This document shows positions 34,600-42,419 of a stretch of 64,000 bases of DNA, in pieces (position 1 is the first letter of the stretch; the number at the start of each line of letters is the position of its first letter). The notes beneath the pieces were generated by a model. That model ran no database searches. It saw only the letters and a list, made by a program, of their open reading frames with translations, and had not been told where the DNA came from. A program made the translations under genes and the position numbers. Location: NCBI RefSeq assembly GCF_029320955.1, contig NZ_CP119757.1, positions 1,240,001 to 1,304,000 of the forward strand, given 5' to 3'. This DNA comes from Flavobacterium sp. YJ01 (GTDB lineage: Bacteria; Bacteroidota; Bacteroidia; Flavobacteriales; Flavobacteriaceae).

Positions 34600-36591
34600 A
34601 TGAAATTCCAAGTTTCTTCAGAATATAGTCCGAAAGGAGATCAGCCGCAAGCCATACAAAAATTGGCTCAAGGTATTGTCGACGGAGACAAATATCAAAC
34701 TTTATTGGGAGTTACAGGTTCCGGAAAAACGTTTACAGTTGCAAACGTAATTCAGGAAGTGCAAAGACCAACTTTAGTTTTGGCTCATAATAAAACTTTG
34801 GCGGCGCAATTGTATTCAGAATTCAAGCAATTTTTCCCGAATAATGCGGTTGAATATTTCGTTTCTTATTACGACTATTATCAGCCAGAAGCTTTTATGC
34901 CCGTAACTGGAGTTTTTATTGAGAAAGATTTATCTATCAATGAAGAATTGGAGAAAATGCGTTTAAGCACGACTTCTTCCCTGCTTTCAGGAAGACGCGA
35001 CGTTTTGGTTGTTGCGTCAGTTTCTTGCTTGTATGGTATTGGAAATCCTGTTGAATTTCAGAAAAACGTAATTGAAATTAAAAGAGATCAGGTTATTTCG
35101 CGAACTAAATTATTACACAGTTTAGTGCAAAGTTTATATGCCAGAACAGAAGCCGATTTTAATCCAGGAACTTTCAGGATTAAAGGAGATACGGTTGAAG
35201 TTTATCCAAGTTATGCTGATGATGCTTATCGAATTCATTTCTTTGGAGATGAAATTGAAGAAATCGAAGCATTTGATGCGAAAACTTCTCAGGTAATAGA
35301 GAAATTTCAAAGATTAACCATATATCCTGCCAACATGTTTGTGACTTCTCCAGAAGTTTTACAAGGCGCAATTTGGCAGATTCAACAAGACTTGGTAAAA
35401 CAAGTTGATTACTTTAAAGAAATCGGAAAACATCTTGAAGCTAAACGTTTAGAAGAAAGAACCAATTTCGATCTCGAAATGATTCGAGAATTGGGTTATT
35501 GTTCTGGAATTGAAAATTACTCACGTTACCTTGACGGACGTGAAGCTGGAACAAGACCTTTCTGTTTATTAGATTATTTTCCAAGTGATTATCTGATGAT
35601 TATCGACGAAAGTCACGTTACGGTTTCTCAGGTTCATGCCATGTATGGAGGCGACCGAAGCCGAAAAGAAAATCTAGTTGAATATGGTTTCCGTCTCCCA
35701 GCAGCAATGGACAACCGACCATTAAAGTTTGAAGAATTCGAAGCTTTACAAAATCAAGTTCTGTATGTTTCTGCAACTCCTGCCGATTATGAACTTCAAA
35801 AATCGGATGGAATTTATGTCGAGCAGATTATTCGTCCAACTGGATTATTAGATCCAGTTATTGAAGTTCGCCCAAGTTTAAATCAGATTGATGATTTGAT
35901 CGAAGAAATTCAGGTAAGATGTGAATTGGACGAAAGGGTTTTAGTGACAACTTTAACCAAAAGAATGGCCGAAGAATTAGCTAAATATCTAACAAAAGTA
36001 AACATTCGCTGTCGTTACATCCATTCTGAAGTTGATACTTTAGAACGTATCGAAATCATGCAAGATTTAAGAAAAGGGCTTTTTGATGTTTTAATTGGAG
36101 TTAATTTACTTCGTGAAGGTTTAGATTTACCCGAAGTTTCGCTTGTTGCTATTTTAGACGCCGATAAAGAAGGTTTTTTACGTAATCATAGATCTTTAAC
36201 ACAGACAATTGGGCGTGCGGCAAGAAACTTAAACGGAAAAGCAATTATGTATGCCGATAAAATTACGGCGAGCATGCAGCGAACAATTGACGAAACCGAT
36301 TACAGAAGAACAAAACAGATTAATTTCAACGTACAAAATAATATCGTTCCTCAGGCTTTAAACAAAAAAATCGAAAGCGCGTTTACCAAAAATCCATTGG
36401 TTGAATATGAATTAGGACATCCAATTCCGGTTGCTGCCGAACCAGAAACAGCTTATTTATCAAAAACCGAATTAGAAAAAATGATTCGCGAAAAGCGTAA
36501 AACGATGGAAAAAGCGGCTAAAGAATTAGATTTCTTACAAGCTGCTAAGCTTCGTGATGAAATTAAGAAACTACAGGAACAGTTGGCTTAA
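34600..36591 (+). CDS. uvrB: Excinuclease ABC subunit B
   Basis: 663 residues, the usual length. DNA-damage recognition and strand-opening component of nucleotide excision repair. Visible: Walker A GVTGSGKT (37-44); the beta-hairpin YYDYYQPEAFMP inserted into DNA; helicase motif II MIIDESHVT; YVSATPADYE; REGLDLPEVSL; QTIGRAARN; and the C-terminal UVR domain (LEKMIREKRKTMEKAAKEL...KLRDEIKKL), which binds UvrC and UvrA. A near-consensus -7 box (TATCTTTA, about 34578) lies close upstream. The last 4 bases overlap the convergent TerB-like gene. Confidence 0.99.
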   Translation: MKFQVSSEYSPKGDQPQAIQKLAQGIVDGDKYQTLLGVTGSGKTFTVANVIQEVQRPTLVLAHNKTLAAQLYSEFKQFFPNNAVEYFVSYYDYYQPEAFMPVTGVFIEKDLSINEELEKMRLSTTSSLLSGRRDVLVVASVSCLYGIGNPVEFQKNVIEIKRDQVISRTKLLHSLVQSLYARTEADFNPGTFRIKGDTVEVYPSYADDAYRIHFFGDEIEEIEAFDAKTSQVIEKFQRLTIYPANMFVTSPEVLQGAIWQIQQDLVKQVDYFKEIGKHLEAKRLEERTNFDLEMIRELGYCSGIENYSRYLDGREAGTRPFCLLDYFPSDYLMIIDESHVTVSQVHAMYGGDRSRKENLVEYGFRLPAAMDNRPLKFEEFEALQNQVLYVSATPADYELQKSDGIYVEQIIRPTGLLDPVIEVRPSLNQIDDLIEEIQVRCELDERVLVTTLTKRMAEELAKYLTKVNIRCRYIHSEVDTLERIEIMQDLRKGLFDVLIGVNLLREGLDLPEVSLVAILDADKEGFLRNHRSLTQTIGRAARNLNGKAIMYADKITASMQRTIDETDYRRTKQINFNVQNNIVPQALNKKIESAFTKNPLVEYELGHPIPVAAEPETAYLSKTELEKMIREKRKTMEKAAKELDFLQAAKLRDEIKKLQEQLA

Positions 36592-36989
36592 TTGTGCTGT
36601 TCCTGAAAAATTTCCATTAACACAATTGGATTAATTACCGTATTTGGCGTATTTTTCATCATTTGCAAAACACGTTTTACGGCAGAAAGGTTCAATCCCA
36701 TTTCTAAAGCAATTTGCTGAATCGCTTTAAATTCCTTTTCGTGCAAAACGCCATCGCAATGCATTAACAAAGCCAATCTATAGAATTGATTGATACGCTG
36801 CATTTCAGATTTTATAACAACTGGTTTCATTTCCTGATGAAATAAATCCTGAAATTCTTCATTGCTTATACCCAATTCTAAAGCCACCAATTTTAAAAAA
36901 TCGTGCTCACGCTTATGCAGATGTCCGTCTACAGTGGCGAACATAATCATTTCTAAAAGTAAGCTTCTTTTTTCTGCTTCTGTATTCAT
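36588..36989 (-). CDS. TerB-like helical protein
   Basis: 133 residues. Two repeats of the TerB pattern: LLEMIMFATVDGHLHKREHDFLKLVALELG and LALLMHCDGVLHEKEFKAIQQIALEMG, each with a D-G-x-(L/H)-x-x-x-E acidic motif that may bind a metal ion. Stand-alone TerB domains are cytoplasmic and occur in many stress and phage-related contexts; no ter operon is nearby. The frame reaches a TTG at 36992, but the ATG at 36989 is the natural start. The 3' end overlaps uvrB by 4 bases on the opposite strand. Confidence 0.82.
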   Translation of the reverse strand: MNTEAEKRSLLLEMIMFATVDGHLHKREHDFLKLVALELGISNEEFQDLFHQEMKPVVIKSEMQRINQFYRLALLMHCDGVLHEKEFKAIQQIALEMGLNLSAVKRVLQMMKNTPNTVINPIVLMEIFQEQHN

Positions 36990-37046
36990 CAATTTATTAT
37001 TTTTAGCTAAAATATTGCTTTTAAATAAAATTACAAAACACGGTTA

Positions 37047-37847
37047 ATGAAGAGGATTTTTCTAGCTATTTTATTTTTAATTACCCTTATCGGAAAGGCT
37101 CAAGAAAGCACCGCTTCAAAAAATGTAACGACTTTTACAATTGAAGCGCCTCAACTTCATACCTCAAAAAAAATCTGGATTTATCTTCCAGAAAATTATT
37201 CCAAAGAGATTCAGAAAAAATACAGCGTTGTTTACATGCACGATGCCCAAAATTTATTTGACGCAAAAACTTCTTACGTTGGAGAATGGAATGTTGATGA
37301 AAAATTAGACAGTTTAAAAGCTCCCGTAATTGTTGTTGGAATTGAACATGGAAACGAAAAACGAATCGATGAATTAACTCCTTTTAAAAATGAAAAATAT
37401 GGCGGCGGAAATGCCGATAATTACTTGGAATTTATTGTAAAAACCCTAAAACCACATATCGATAAAAATTACAGAACCAAAACAAAACCAAAAAACACGA
37501 TTCTTTTCGGAAGTTCGCTTGGAGGTTTAGTTTCTTATTATGGCGCTTTAAAATATCCCGAAGTTTTTGGAAAAGCTGGAGTTTTTTCGCCCTCTTTTTG
37601 GTTTTCTAACGACATTTATACTTTCACAGAAAAACAATCTAAAATCAAGACTAAAATTTATTTTTTATGTGGCGATAAAGAAAGTGATGACATGGTAAAC
37701 GATTTAACAAAAATGAAGCGTTTACTAGATACCAAACGCTGTTACTGCCTCCATCTCGACAAAATAAAGATTGTAAAAGGTGGCGAACACAATGAAAAAC
37801 TTTGGCGTGATAATTTTGTTGAAGCGCTACTTTGGCTGGCTTATTAA
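37047..37847 (+). CDS. Secreted esterase of the IroE/Fes/esterase-D-like family
   Basis: 266 residues with a signal peptide (RIFLAILFLITLIGKAQ). PF00756-type alpha/beta hydrolase: KKIWIYLPENYSKE, KYSVVYMHDAQNLFD, VVGIEHGNEKRIDELTPF, the nucleophile elbow LFGSSLGGLVSYYGAL, FSPSFWFS, the acid in FLCGDKESDDM and the His in KGGEHNEKLW. Periplasmic or secreted. Related enzymes cleave siderophore esters, acetyl or feruloyl groups; nothing nearby decides which. A second, more distant relative is at 58889. It is followed 28 bases later by the dipeptide epimerase gene. Confidence 0.9.
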   Translation: MKRIFLAILFLITLIGKAQESTASKNVTTFTIEAPQLHTSKKIWIYLPENYSKEIQKKYSVVYMHDAQNLFDAKTSYVGEWNVDEKLDSLKAPVIVVGIEHGNEKRIDELTPFKNEKYGGGNADNYLEFIVKTLKPHIDKNYRTKTKPKNTILFGSSLGGLVSYYGALKYPEVFGKAGVFSPSFWFSNDIYTFTEKQSKIKTKIYFLCGDKESDDMVNDLTKMKRLLDTKRCYCLHLDKIKIVKGGEHNEKLWRDNFVEALLWLAY

Positions 37848-37875
37848 TTAGAAATAAAAAAATACATTTATAAAA

Positions 37876-38886
37876 ATGAAACTTATTTTAAGAGAGTATA
37901 ATCTCAAACTAAAACACACTTTCACCATTTCTAGAGAATCAATTGATGTTCAACCTTCTCTAATTGTCGAATTGCAAAGCGATGGTTTTTCTGGTTTTGG
38001 AGAAGCAACTTCCAATCCTTATTATCATATTACAGTTCCGATGATGATTCAGGATTTGGAGAAAATCAGAAGCATTATCGAAAATACCCAAGATGAAACT
38101 CCAGAAGTATTTTGGGCAAAAATGCATCCGTATTTAAAAGATGACATGTTTGCTTTGTGCGCTTTAGATTTGGCTTATAATGATTTGTATGCTCGCAAAA
38201 AAGGCAAAAAATTATACGAATTGTGGAATTACAAAACCGATCATAATCCGCTAACAGATTATACAATCGGAATTGACACGATTGAAAAAATGGTTTTTAA
38301 AATGAAAGAACTTCCTTGGCCTATTTACAAAATTAAATTGGGAACTAAGGAAGACATCGAAATTGTAAAAGAACTTAGAAAACACACCAATTCTGTTTTT
38401 AGAATCGACGCCAATTGCGGATGGACAGTTGATGAAACTATTAATAACGCAGTTGAATTAAAAAAACTGGGGGTAGAATTTCTAGAACAGCCTATGAAAG
38501 CAGACAATTGGGAAGGTCATAAAGAAGTTTTCAAACATTCTGTTCTTCCCGTAATTGCTGACGAAAGTTGTATTATTGAAGAAGATGTTGCAAAATGCCA
38601 CAATCATTTTCATGGTGTAAATGTAAAACTTGTAAAATGCGGCGGTTTAACTCCTGGAAAACGTATGATTGAAGATGCTAAAAAATTAGGATTAAAAACA
38701 ATGGTTGGATGTATGACAGAATCTACCGTTGGAATTTCTGCGATTGCGCATTTGCTGCCTCAATTGGATTATGTAGATATGGACGGTGCACTTCTTTTGG
38801 CAGAAGATATTGCAACTGGCGTAACCATTAAAGACGGTGTAATAAGCTATTCTGATTTAAACGGAACGGGAGTTACACTTTTATAA
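37876..38886 (+). CDS. L-Ala-D/L-Glu (dipeptide) epimerase, enolase superfamily
   Basis: 336 residues. Muconate-lactonising-enzyme subgroup: N-terminal capping domain LREYNLKLKHTFTISRES, then a TIM barrel with the catalytic KxK, Lys152/Lys154 in IYKIKLGT. Mg ligands are Asp178 (RIDANCGW), Glu204 (FLEQPM) and Asp229 (IADES); the second-face catalytic Lys251 is in VNVKLVKCGG. Asp300 and Asp302 in YVDMDGA match the substrate-amine-binding DxD of dipeptide epimerases. It epimerises L-Ala-D-Glu to L-Ala-L-Glu in muropeptide recycling. The next gene starts one base after its stop. Confidence 0.93.
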   Translation: MKLILREYNLKLKHTFTISRESIDVQPSLIVELQSDGFSGFGEATSNPYYHITVPMMIQDLEKIRSIIENTQDETPEVFWAKMHPYLKDDMFALCALDLAYNDLYARKKGKKLYELWNYKTDHNPLTDYTIGIDTIEKMVFKMKELPWPIYKIKLGTKEDIEIVKELRKHTNSVFRIDANCGWTVDETINNAVELKKLGVEFLEQPMKADNWEGHKEVFKHSVLPVIADESCIIEEDVAKCHNHFHGVNVKLVKCGGLTPGKRMIEDAKKLGLKTMVGCMTESTVGISAIAHLLPQLDYVDMDGALLLAEDIATGVTIKDGVISYSDLNGTGVTLL

Positions 38887-38887
38887 A

Positions 38888-39922
38888 ATGAAAGTCGAAA
38901 AATTTCCAGACCGTATTATCGAAATTGACCAAAATCAGTATTTGTATTTTGGCGGAACTGCCTATTTAGGACTTCCGACAAACAAAGACTTTCAGGATTT
39001 AGTCGTTCAGAATATTTTAAAATGGGGAACTACTTACGGAAGCTCCAGAACGGCAAATATTCAATTAACCGCTTATGATGCAGGCGAAACCTATTTGGCT
39101 TCTCATATTGGCTCAGAAAGCGTCGTTACGGTTTCTTCAGGAATGTTGGCTGGAAAATTGGTTTTGGAAAAATTAAAAAAACAGACTGATTCTTTTTATC
39201 ATTTAAATGAAATTCATTCGGCTATCCAAATTGAAAATAGTTTTCCTGTTTTTATAGACGAAAAACTGAATAATCGCTTATTAGATTCGAAACCAGAAAA
39301 AATAACAATTTTGACTGATGGAGTACCTTCATTTCAAACGCAACCTGTTGATTTATCATTTCTAGAGAAAATTTCAAGCCATAAAGAAATTACCTTAGTT
39401 ATTGACGAATCTCATTCTTTGGGAATTGTAAACGAAAATGGCTCAGGAATTTATGCTTCAATTAAATTTCCAATTAAAAGAAAAATATTGGTTTCTTCTC
39501 TCGGAAAAGCTTTTGGATTAACTGGCGGTGTTATTGCATCAGATTCTGAATTTATCAATGAAATAAAAGAATTAGAAACTTTTACAAGCGCTGCGGGAAT
39601 GAATCCTGCTTTTGTCCAAACACTTTCTGATGCAAAAGAAATTTATAAAATACAGCATAAAAAACTGAAAGATAATTTGAGTTATATCGATTCGATTTTA
39701 ACCAAAAATAACGAAATACTTTTTGATAGAAATTATCCTTTAATTTATCTTTTATCGAATGATTTGGTAGAAAAACTAAAGCAAGAAAAAATTATTATTG
39801 CAAGTTTTAAATACACAAAAGACGCTGAACCTTTAAATCGTATTGTAATTACAGCAAATCATCTTAAAGAAGATTTATATAAATTGGTTGAAGTTTTAAA
39901 TGATTTTAATTCTCAATTTTAA
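38888..39922 (+). CDS. PLP-dependent alpha-oxoamine-synthase-like aminotransferase
   Basis: 344 residues, about 40 shorter than 8-amino-7-oxononanoate synthase, mainly at the N-terminus. Fold-type I: YLYFGGTAYLGLPTNKDF, GTTYGSSRTANIQLTAY, VTVSSGMLAGKLVLEKL, Asp173 contacting PLP in VIDESHSLGI, and Schiff-base Lys207 in SSLGKAFGLTGG. The similarity is to BioF/KBL-type enzymes, but the shortened N-terminus and the lack of biotin neighbours argue against BioF. The gene begins one base after the dipeptide epimerase stop, so it is co-translated and probably acts on a related amino acid or dipeptide. The reaction is unknown. Confidence 0.82.
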   Translation: MKVEKFPDRIIEIDQNQYLYFGGTAYLGLPTNKDFQDLVVQNILKWGTTYGSSRTANIQLTAYDAGETYLASHIGSESVVTVSSGMLAGKLVLEKLKKQTDSFYHLNEIHSAIQIENSFPVFIDEKLNNRLLDSKPEKITILTDGVPSFQTQPVDLSFLEKISSHKEITLVIDESHSLGIVNENGSGIYASIKFPIKRKILVSSLGKAFGLTGGVIASDSEFINEIKELETFTSAAGMNPAFVQTLSDAKEIYKIQHKKLKDNLSYIDSILTKNNEILFDRNYPLIYLLSNDLVEKLKQEKIIIASFKYTKDAEPLNRIVITANHLKEDLYKLVEVLNDFNSQF

Positions 39923-39936
39923 TCATTTTAAAAAAC

Positions 39937-39944
39937 TACCTTTG
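39937..39944 (+). promoter_or_regulatory. Promoter -7 box for the DUF1456 gene
   Basis: TACCTTTG (TAnnTTTG), 75 bases before the start. A CCTGAAACCTGAAAC repeat lies between (39984-39998). Confidence 0.55.
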
Positions 39945-40018
39945 CAAAAAGCAAATAATAAGTTTTAGTTTCGGATAAAAACCTGAAACCTGAAACAAAA
40001 AAACTTTAAACAAAAAAT

Positions 40019-40483
40019 ATGACAAATAACGATATACTTAAAAAACTTCGCGTGGCTTTGATGCTCCGTGATGACCAAATAGTTGAAATTTTAGAATTAG
40101 TAGATTTTAGAATTTCGAAATCTGAGCTTGGAGCTTTTTTTAGAGCCGAAGATCATCCAAATTATATGGAATGCGGCGATCAGGTTTTGCGTAACTTTCT
40201 AAACGGATTGGTAATTCATTTAAGAGGAACTAAAGAAAACCCTAAAAATCCAACTGACGTTTTAGCAAAACATAAAGCAGAAATTCCGAAGAAAGAAACA
40301 TCTAAAGATAGACCTGAATTTAAAGCCGCTCCAAAAGATTCAGAAAAATATAGAGGCGACAAAAGTCCTTCAAAATCAGGTTCAGCAACTGGAAAACCTA
40401 AGAAGAAATCATTCCCAAAAGGAAATGGAAAACCAGATGTTGTTGAAAAAGTGGTTTTTAAAAACGGGAAAAATAAGAAATAG
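40019..40483 (+). CDS. DUF1456 (YehS-like) protein
   Basis: 154 residues. Two DUF1456 repeats: NNDILKKLRVALMLRDDQIVEILELVDFRISKSELGAFFR and MECGDQVLRNFLNGLVIHLRG. The ending is a charged, low-complexity tail rich in Lys, Pro and Ser (FKAAPKDSEKYRGDKSPSKS, GKPKKKSFPKGNGKP), probably disordered and able to bind nucleic acid. Cytoplasmic, with no established function; E. coli YehS is the nearest well-known relative. The tail is the only unusual part. Confidence 0.9.
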   Translation: MTNNDILKKLRVALMLRDDQIVEILELVDFRISKSELGAFFRAEDHPNYMECGDQVLRNFLNGLVIHLRGTKENPKNPTDVLAKHKAEIPKKETSKDRPEFKAAPKDSEKYRGDKSPSKSGSATGKPKKKSFPKGNGKPDVVEKVVFKNGKNKK

Positions 40484-40748
40484 TTAACCGCAAAGAACAC
40501 AAGGATTTACGCAAAGTTCGCAAAGTTTTATTCATAAAGCTTTGCGAACTTTTCTTTTTAAAATATAGCCCGTGGTTTCAACCACGGTGACGCTTGTAAA
40601 ATACAAATTGCGTAATATACATTGTGTTCCCGTGGTTGAAACCACGGGCTATGTTCTCAAAAAAATCGCAAAGCTTTATACATAATAGCTTTGCGAACTT
40701 TATTAGCATTCACAATCTCTAAAAAAAATTTGCGGACTTTGCGGTTAA
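40482..40748. repeat. Nested palindromic repeat cluster (CGCAAAG and ATAGCCCGTGG families)
   Basis: The 326-base gap between the convergent DUF1456 and sucC genes holds no gene. Outer arms: TTAACCGCAAAG (40482-40493) against CTTTGCGGTTAA (40737-40748). Middle arms: AAAGCTTTGCGAACTT (from about 40535) with AGCTTTGCGAACTTT (from about 40688). Core: ATAGCCCGTGGTTTCAACCACGG (40565-40587) against CCCGTGGTTGAAACCACGGGCTAT (40629-40652). Each core arm is itself a hairpin. The core recurs at 48652-48735, and the outer family at 15089-15238. Confidence 0.9.
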
Positions 40749-40750
40749 AT

Positions 40751-40784
40751 CAAAAAAAAATCCACTCCTTTCGGAATGGATTTT
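40751..40784 (-). terminator. Terminator of sucC
   Basis: AAAATCCA (40757-40764) pairs with TGGATTTT (40777-40784); on the minus strand a tract of nine T follows. Confidence 0.85.
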
Positions 40785-40809
40785 CTATATAAATTGATTT
40801 CTTATTTAA

Positions 40810-42003
40810 TTAAGAAAGAGCAGCTTTAACTTGGTCAGCAGCTTCTTGGAACTGAACTGCAGATAAAATTGGCATACCAGAGTTGTCAATTAATTCTTTT
40901 GCAATTTCAGCATTTGTTCCTTGCAAACGAACGATAATTGGCACTTTAATAGCATCTCCCATGTTTTTGTAAGCATCAACAACACCTTGAGCAACACGAT
41001 CACAACGAACGATTCCTCCGAAGATGTTAATTAAAATAGCTTTTACGTTTGGATCTTTCAAGATAATTCTGAAAGCTGTTTCAACACGTTTTGCATCAGC
41101 AGTTCCTCCTACGTCAAGGAAGTTAGCAGGCTCAAAACCAGCATATTTAATTAAATCCATAGTTGCCATTGCAAGACCAGCTCCGTTTACCATACATCCT
41201 ACAGTACCGTCAAGATCCACATAGTTTAGACCAACTTCTTTAGCCTCAACTTCGATTGGATTCTCCTCACGGATATCTCTCATTTCAGCATATTTAGCTT
41301 GTCTGTATAAAGCGTTATCGTCGATATTTACTTTAGCATCTACAGCTAAGATTTTGTTATCAGAAGTTTTTAAAACTGGGTTGATTTCAAACATAGAAGC
41401 ATCAGAACCAATGTAAGCATTGTAAAGTGCATCGATGAATTTTACCATTTCTTTAAAAGCATTTCCAGAAAGACCTAAATTAAAAGCAATTCTTCTAGCT
41501 TGGAAACCTTGTAATCCAACAGAAGGATCGATTTCTTCAGTAAAGATTAAGTGTGGAGTATGTTCAGCAACTTCTTCAATATCCATTCCACCTTCAGTAG
41601 AATACATAATCATGTTGCGTCCTGTACCTCTATTCAATAAAACAGAAACATAAAATTCAGAAGTTTCGCTTTCTCCAGGATAGTACACATCTTCAGCAAC
41701 TAATACTTTGTTAACTTTTTTACCTTCAGGCGGAGTCTGAGGTGTAATTAATTGCATTCCGATGATTTGTTCTGCTAACTCTTCAACTTGCTGTAAGTTT
41801 TTTGCCAGCTTAACTCCACCACCTTTTCCACGACCACCTGCGTGAATTTGTGCTTTAATTACATGCCATCCTGTTCCAGTTTCGGCAGTTAATTGTTTTG
41901 CAGCAGCCACAGCTTCAACTGCATTATTAGCCACGATTCCGCGTTGCACGCGTACTCCGTAACTCGCTAAAATTTCTTTTCCTTGATATTCGTGTATGTT
42001 CAT
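40810..42003 (-). CDS. sucC: Succinyl-CoA synthetase (ADP-forming) beta subunit
   Basis: 397 residues from the ATG at 42003. ATP-grasp subunit that makes succinate and ATP from succinyl-CoA with SucD. It begins with the invariant [17 protein letters not shown], then [33 protein letters not shown] and [20 protein letters not shown]. The frame runs on to 42093, but that leader is hydrophobic, not conserved, and lies beyond the -7 box at 42052-42059. sucD is not adjacent. It is divergent from gltB, with a 416-base gap between. Confidence 0.97.
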   Translation of the reverse strand: MNIHEYQGKEILASYGVRVQRGIVANNAVEAVAAAKQLTAETGTGWHVIKAQIHAGGRGKGGGVKLAKNLQQVEELAEQIIGMQLITPQTPPEGKKVNKVLVAEDVYYPGESETSEFYVSVLLNRGTGRNMIMYSTEGGMDIEEVAEHTPHLIFTEEIDPSVGLQGFQARRIAFNLGLSGNAFKEMVKFIDALYNAYIGSDASMFEINPVLKTSDNKILAVDAKVNIDDNALYRQAKYAEMRDIREENPIEVEAKEVGLNYVDLDGTVGCMVNGAGLAMATMDLIKYAGFEPANFLDVGGTADAKRVETAFRIILKDPNVKAILINIFGGIVRCDRVAQGVVDAYKNMGDAIKVPIIVRLQGTNAEIAKELIDNSGMPILSAVQFQEAADQVKAALS

Positions 42004-42051
42004 AATATAGAATTTGTCTGGTCCTGAATTTATTTCAGAATAAAAGTGCGA

Positions 42052-42059
42052 CAAAAGTA
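42052..42059 (-). promoter_or_regulatory. Promoter -7 box for sucC
   Basis: Minus strand TACTTTTG (TAnnTTTG), 49 bases before the ATG at 42003, with TTG elements upstream at -33 distance. It rules out the longer sucC start. Confidence 0.65.
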
Positions 42060-42394
42060 ACAAAATACAACTTAATAGGAAAATCTTTTTCAATTAAATA
42101 AATGTTATATATAGGTATTAAGCGTTGATAATTTATCAAAGCAAATAAATCGTTAACTGAATAATTTGTTAATGTTAACACAAACCCTATAAAACGTTTG
42201 ATATTTAACAAAAAATTCATCGGTTTTATTGGCCTCCCGACGATTTTTCCTAATATATTTTAAGAGTAATTATATTTTTAGCAATTCGCGATGCTTTATA
42301 TAATAATATTAATAATTAAGAACCCATTTTCTAATATTACAGCAAAAATGAAAGCAAAAGCATAATTTCAATACATTATGTTTAACGAAATCTT

Positions 42395-42402
42395 TATTTT
42401 TG
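42395..42402 (+). promoter_or_regulatory. Promoter -7 box for gltB
   Basis: TATTTTTG (TAnnTTTG) lies inside the longer frame that opens at 42378 and 18 bases before the ATG at 42420. This supports the later start. Confidence 0.65.
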
Positions 42403-42419
42403 TAAAAAAAATATCAAGA

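Larger units (their letters stand above)
42004..42419. other. Divergent sucC/gltB regulatory gap
   Basis: 416 AT-rich bases with no gene. They hold a -7 box for each gene (sucC: 42052-42059 on the minus strand; gltB: 42395-42402 on the plus strand). Between them is mostly AT-rich sequence with no clear operator that I can identify. Confidence 0.7.

Noticed and set aside
40565..40652. Repeated ATAGCCCGTGGTTTC units here and at 48652-48735 as a possible CRISPR
   Set aside because: The copies are inverted, not direct; there are only two arms per site and no uniform spacers or cas genes.
42035..42220. 61-codon minus-strand frame upstream of sucC
   Set aside because: It overlaps the sucC promoter region and has no family features, so it is probably non-coding.
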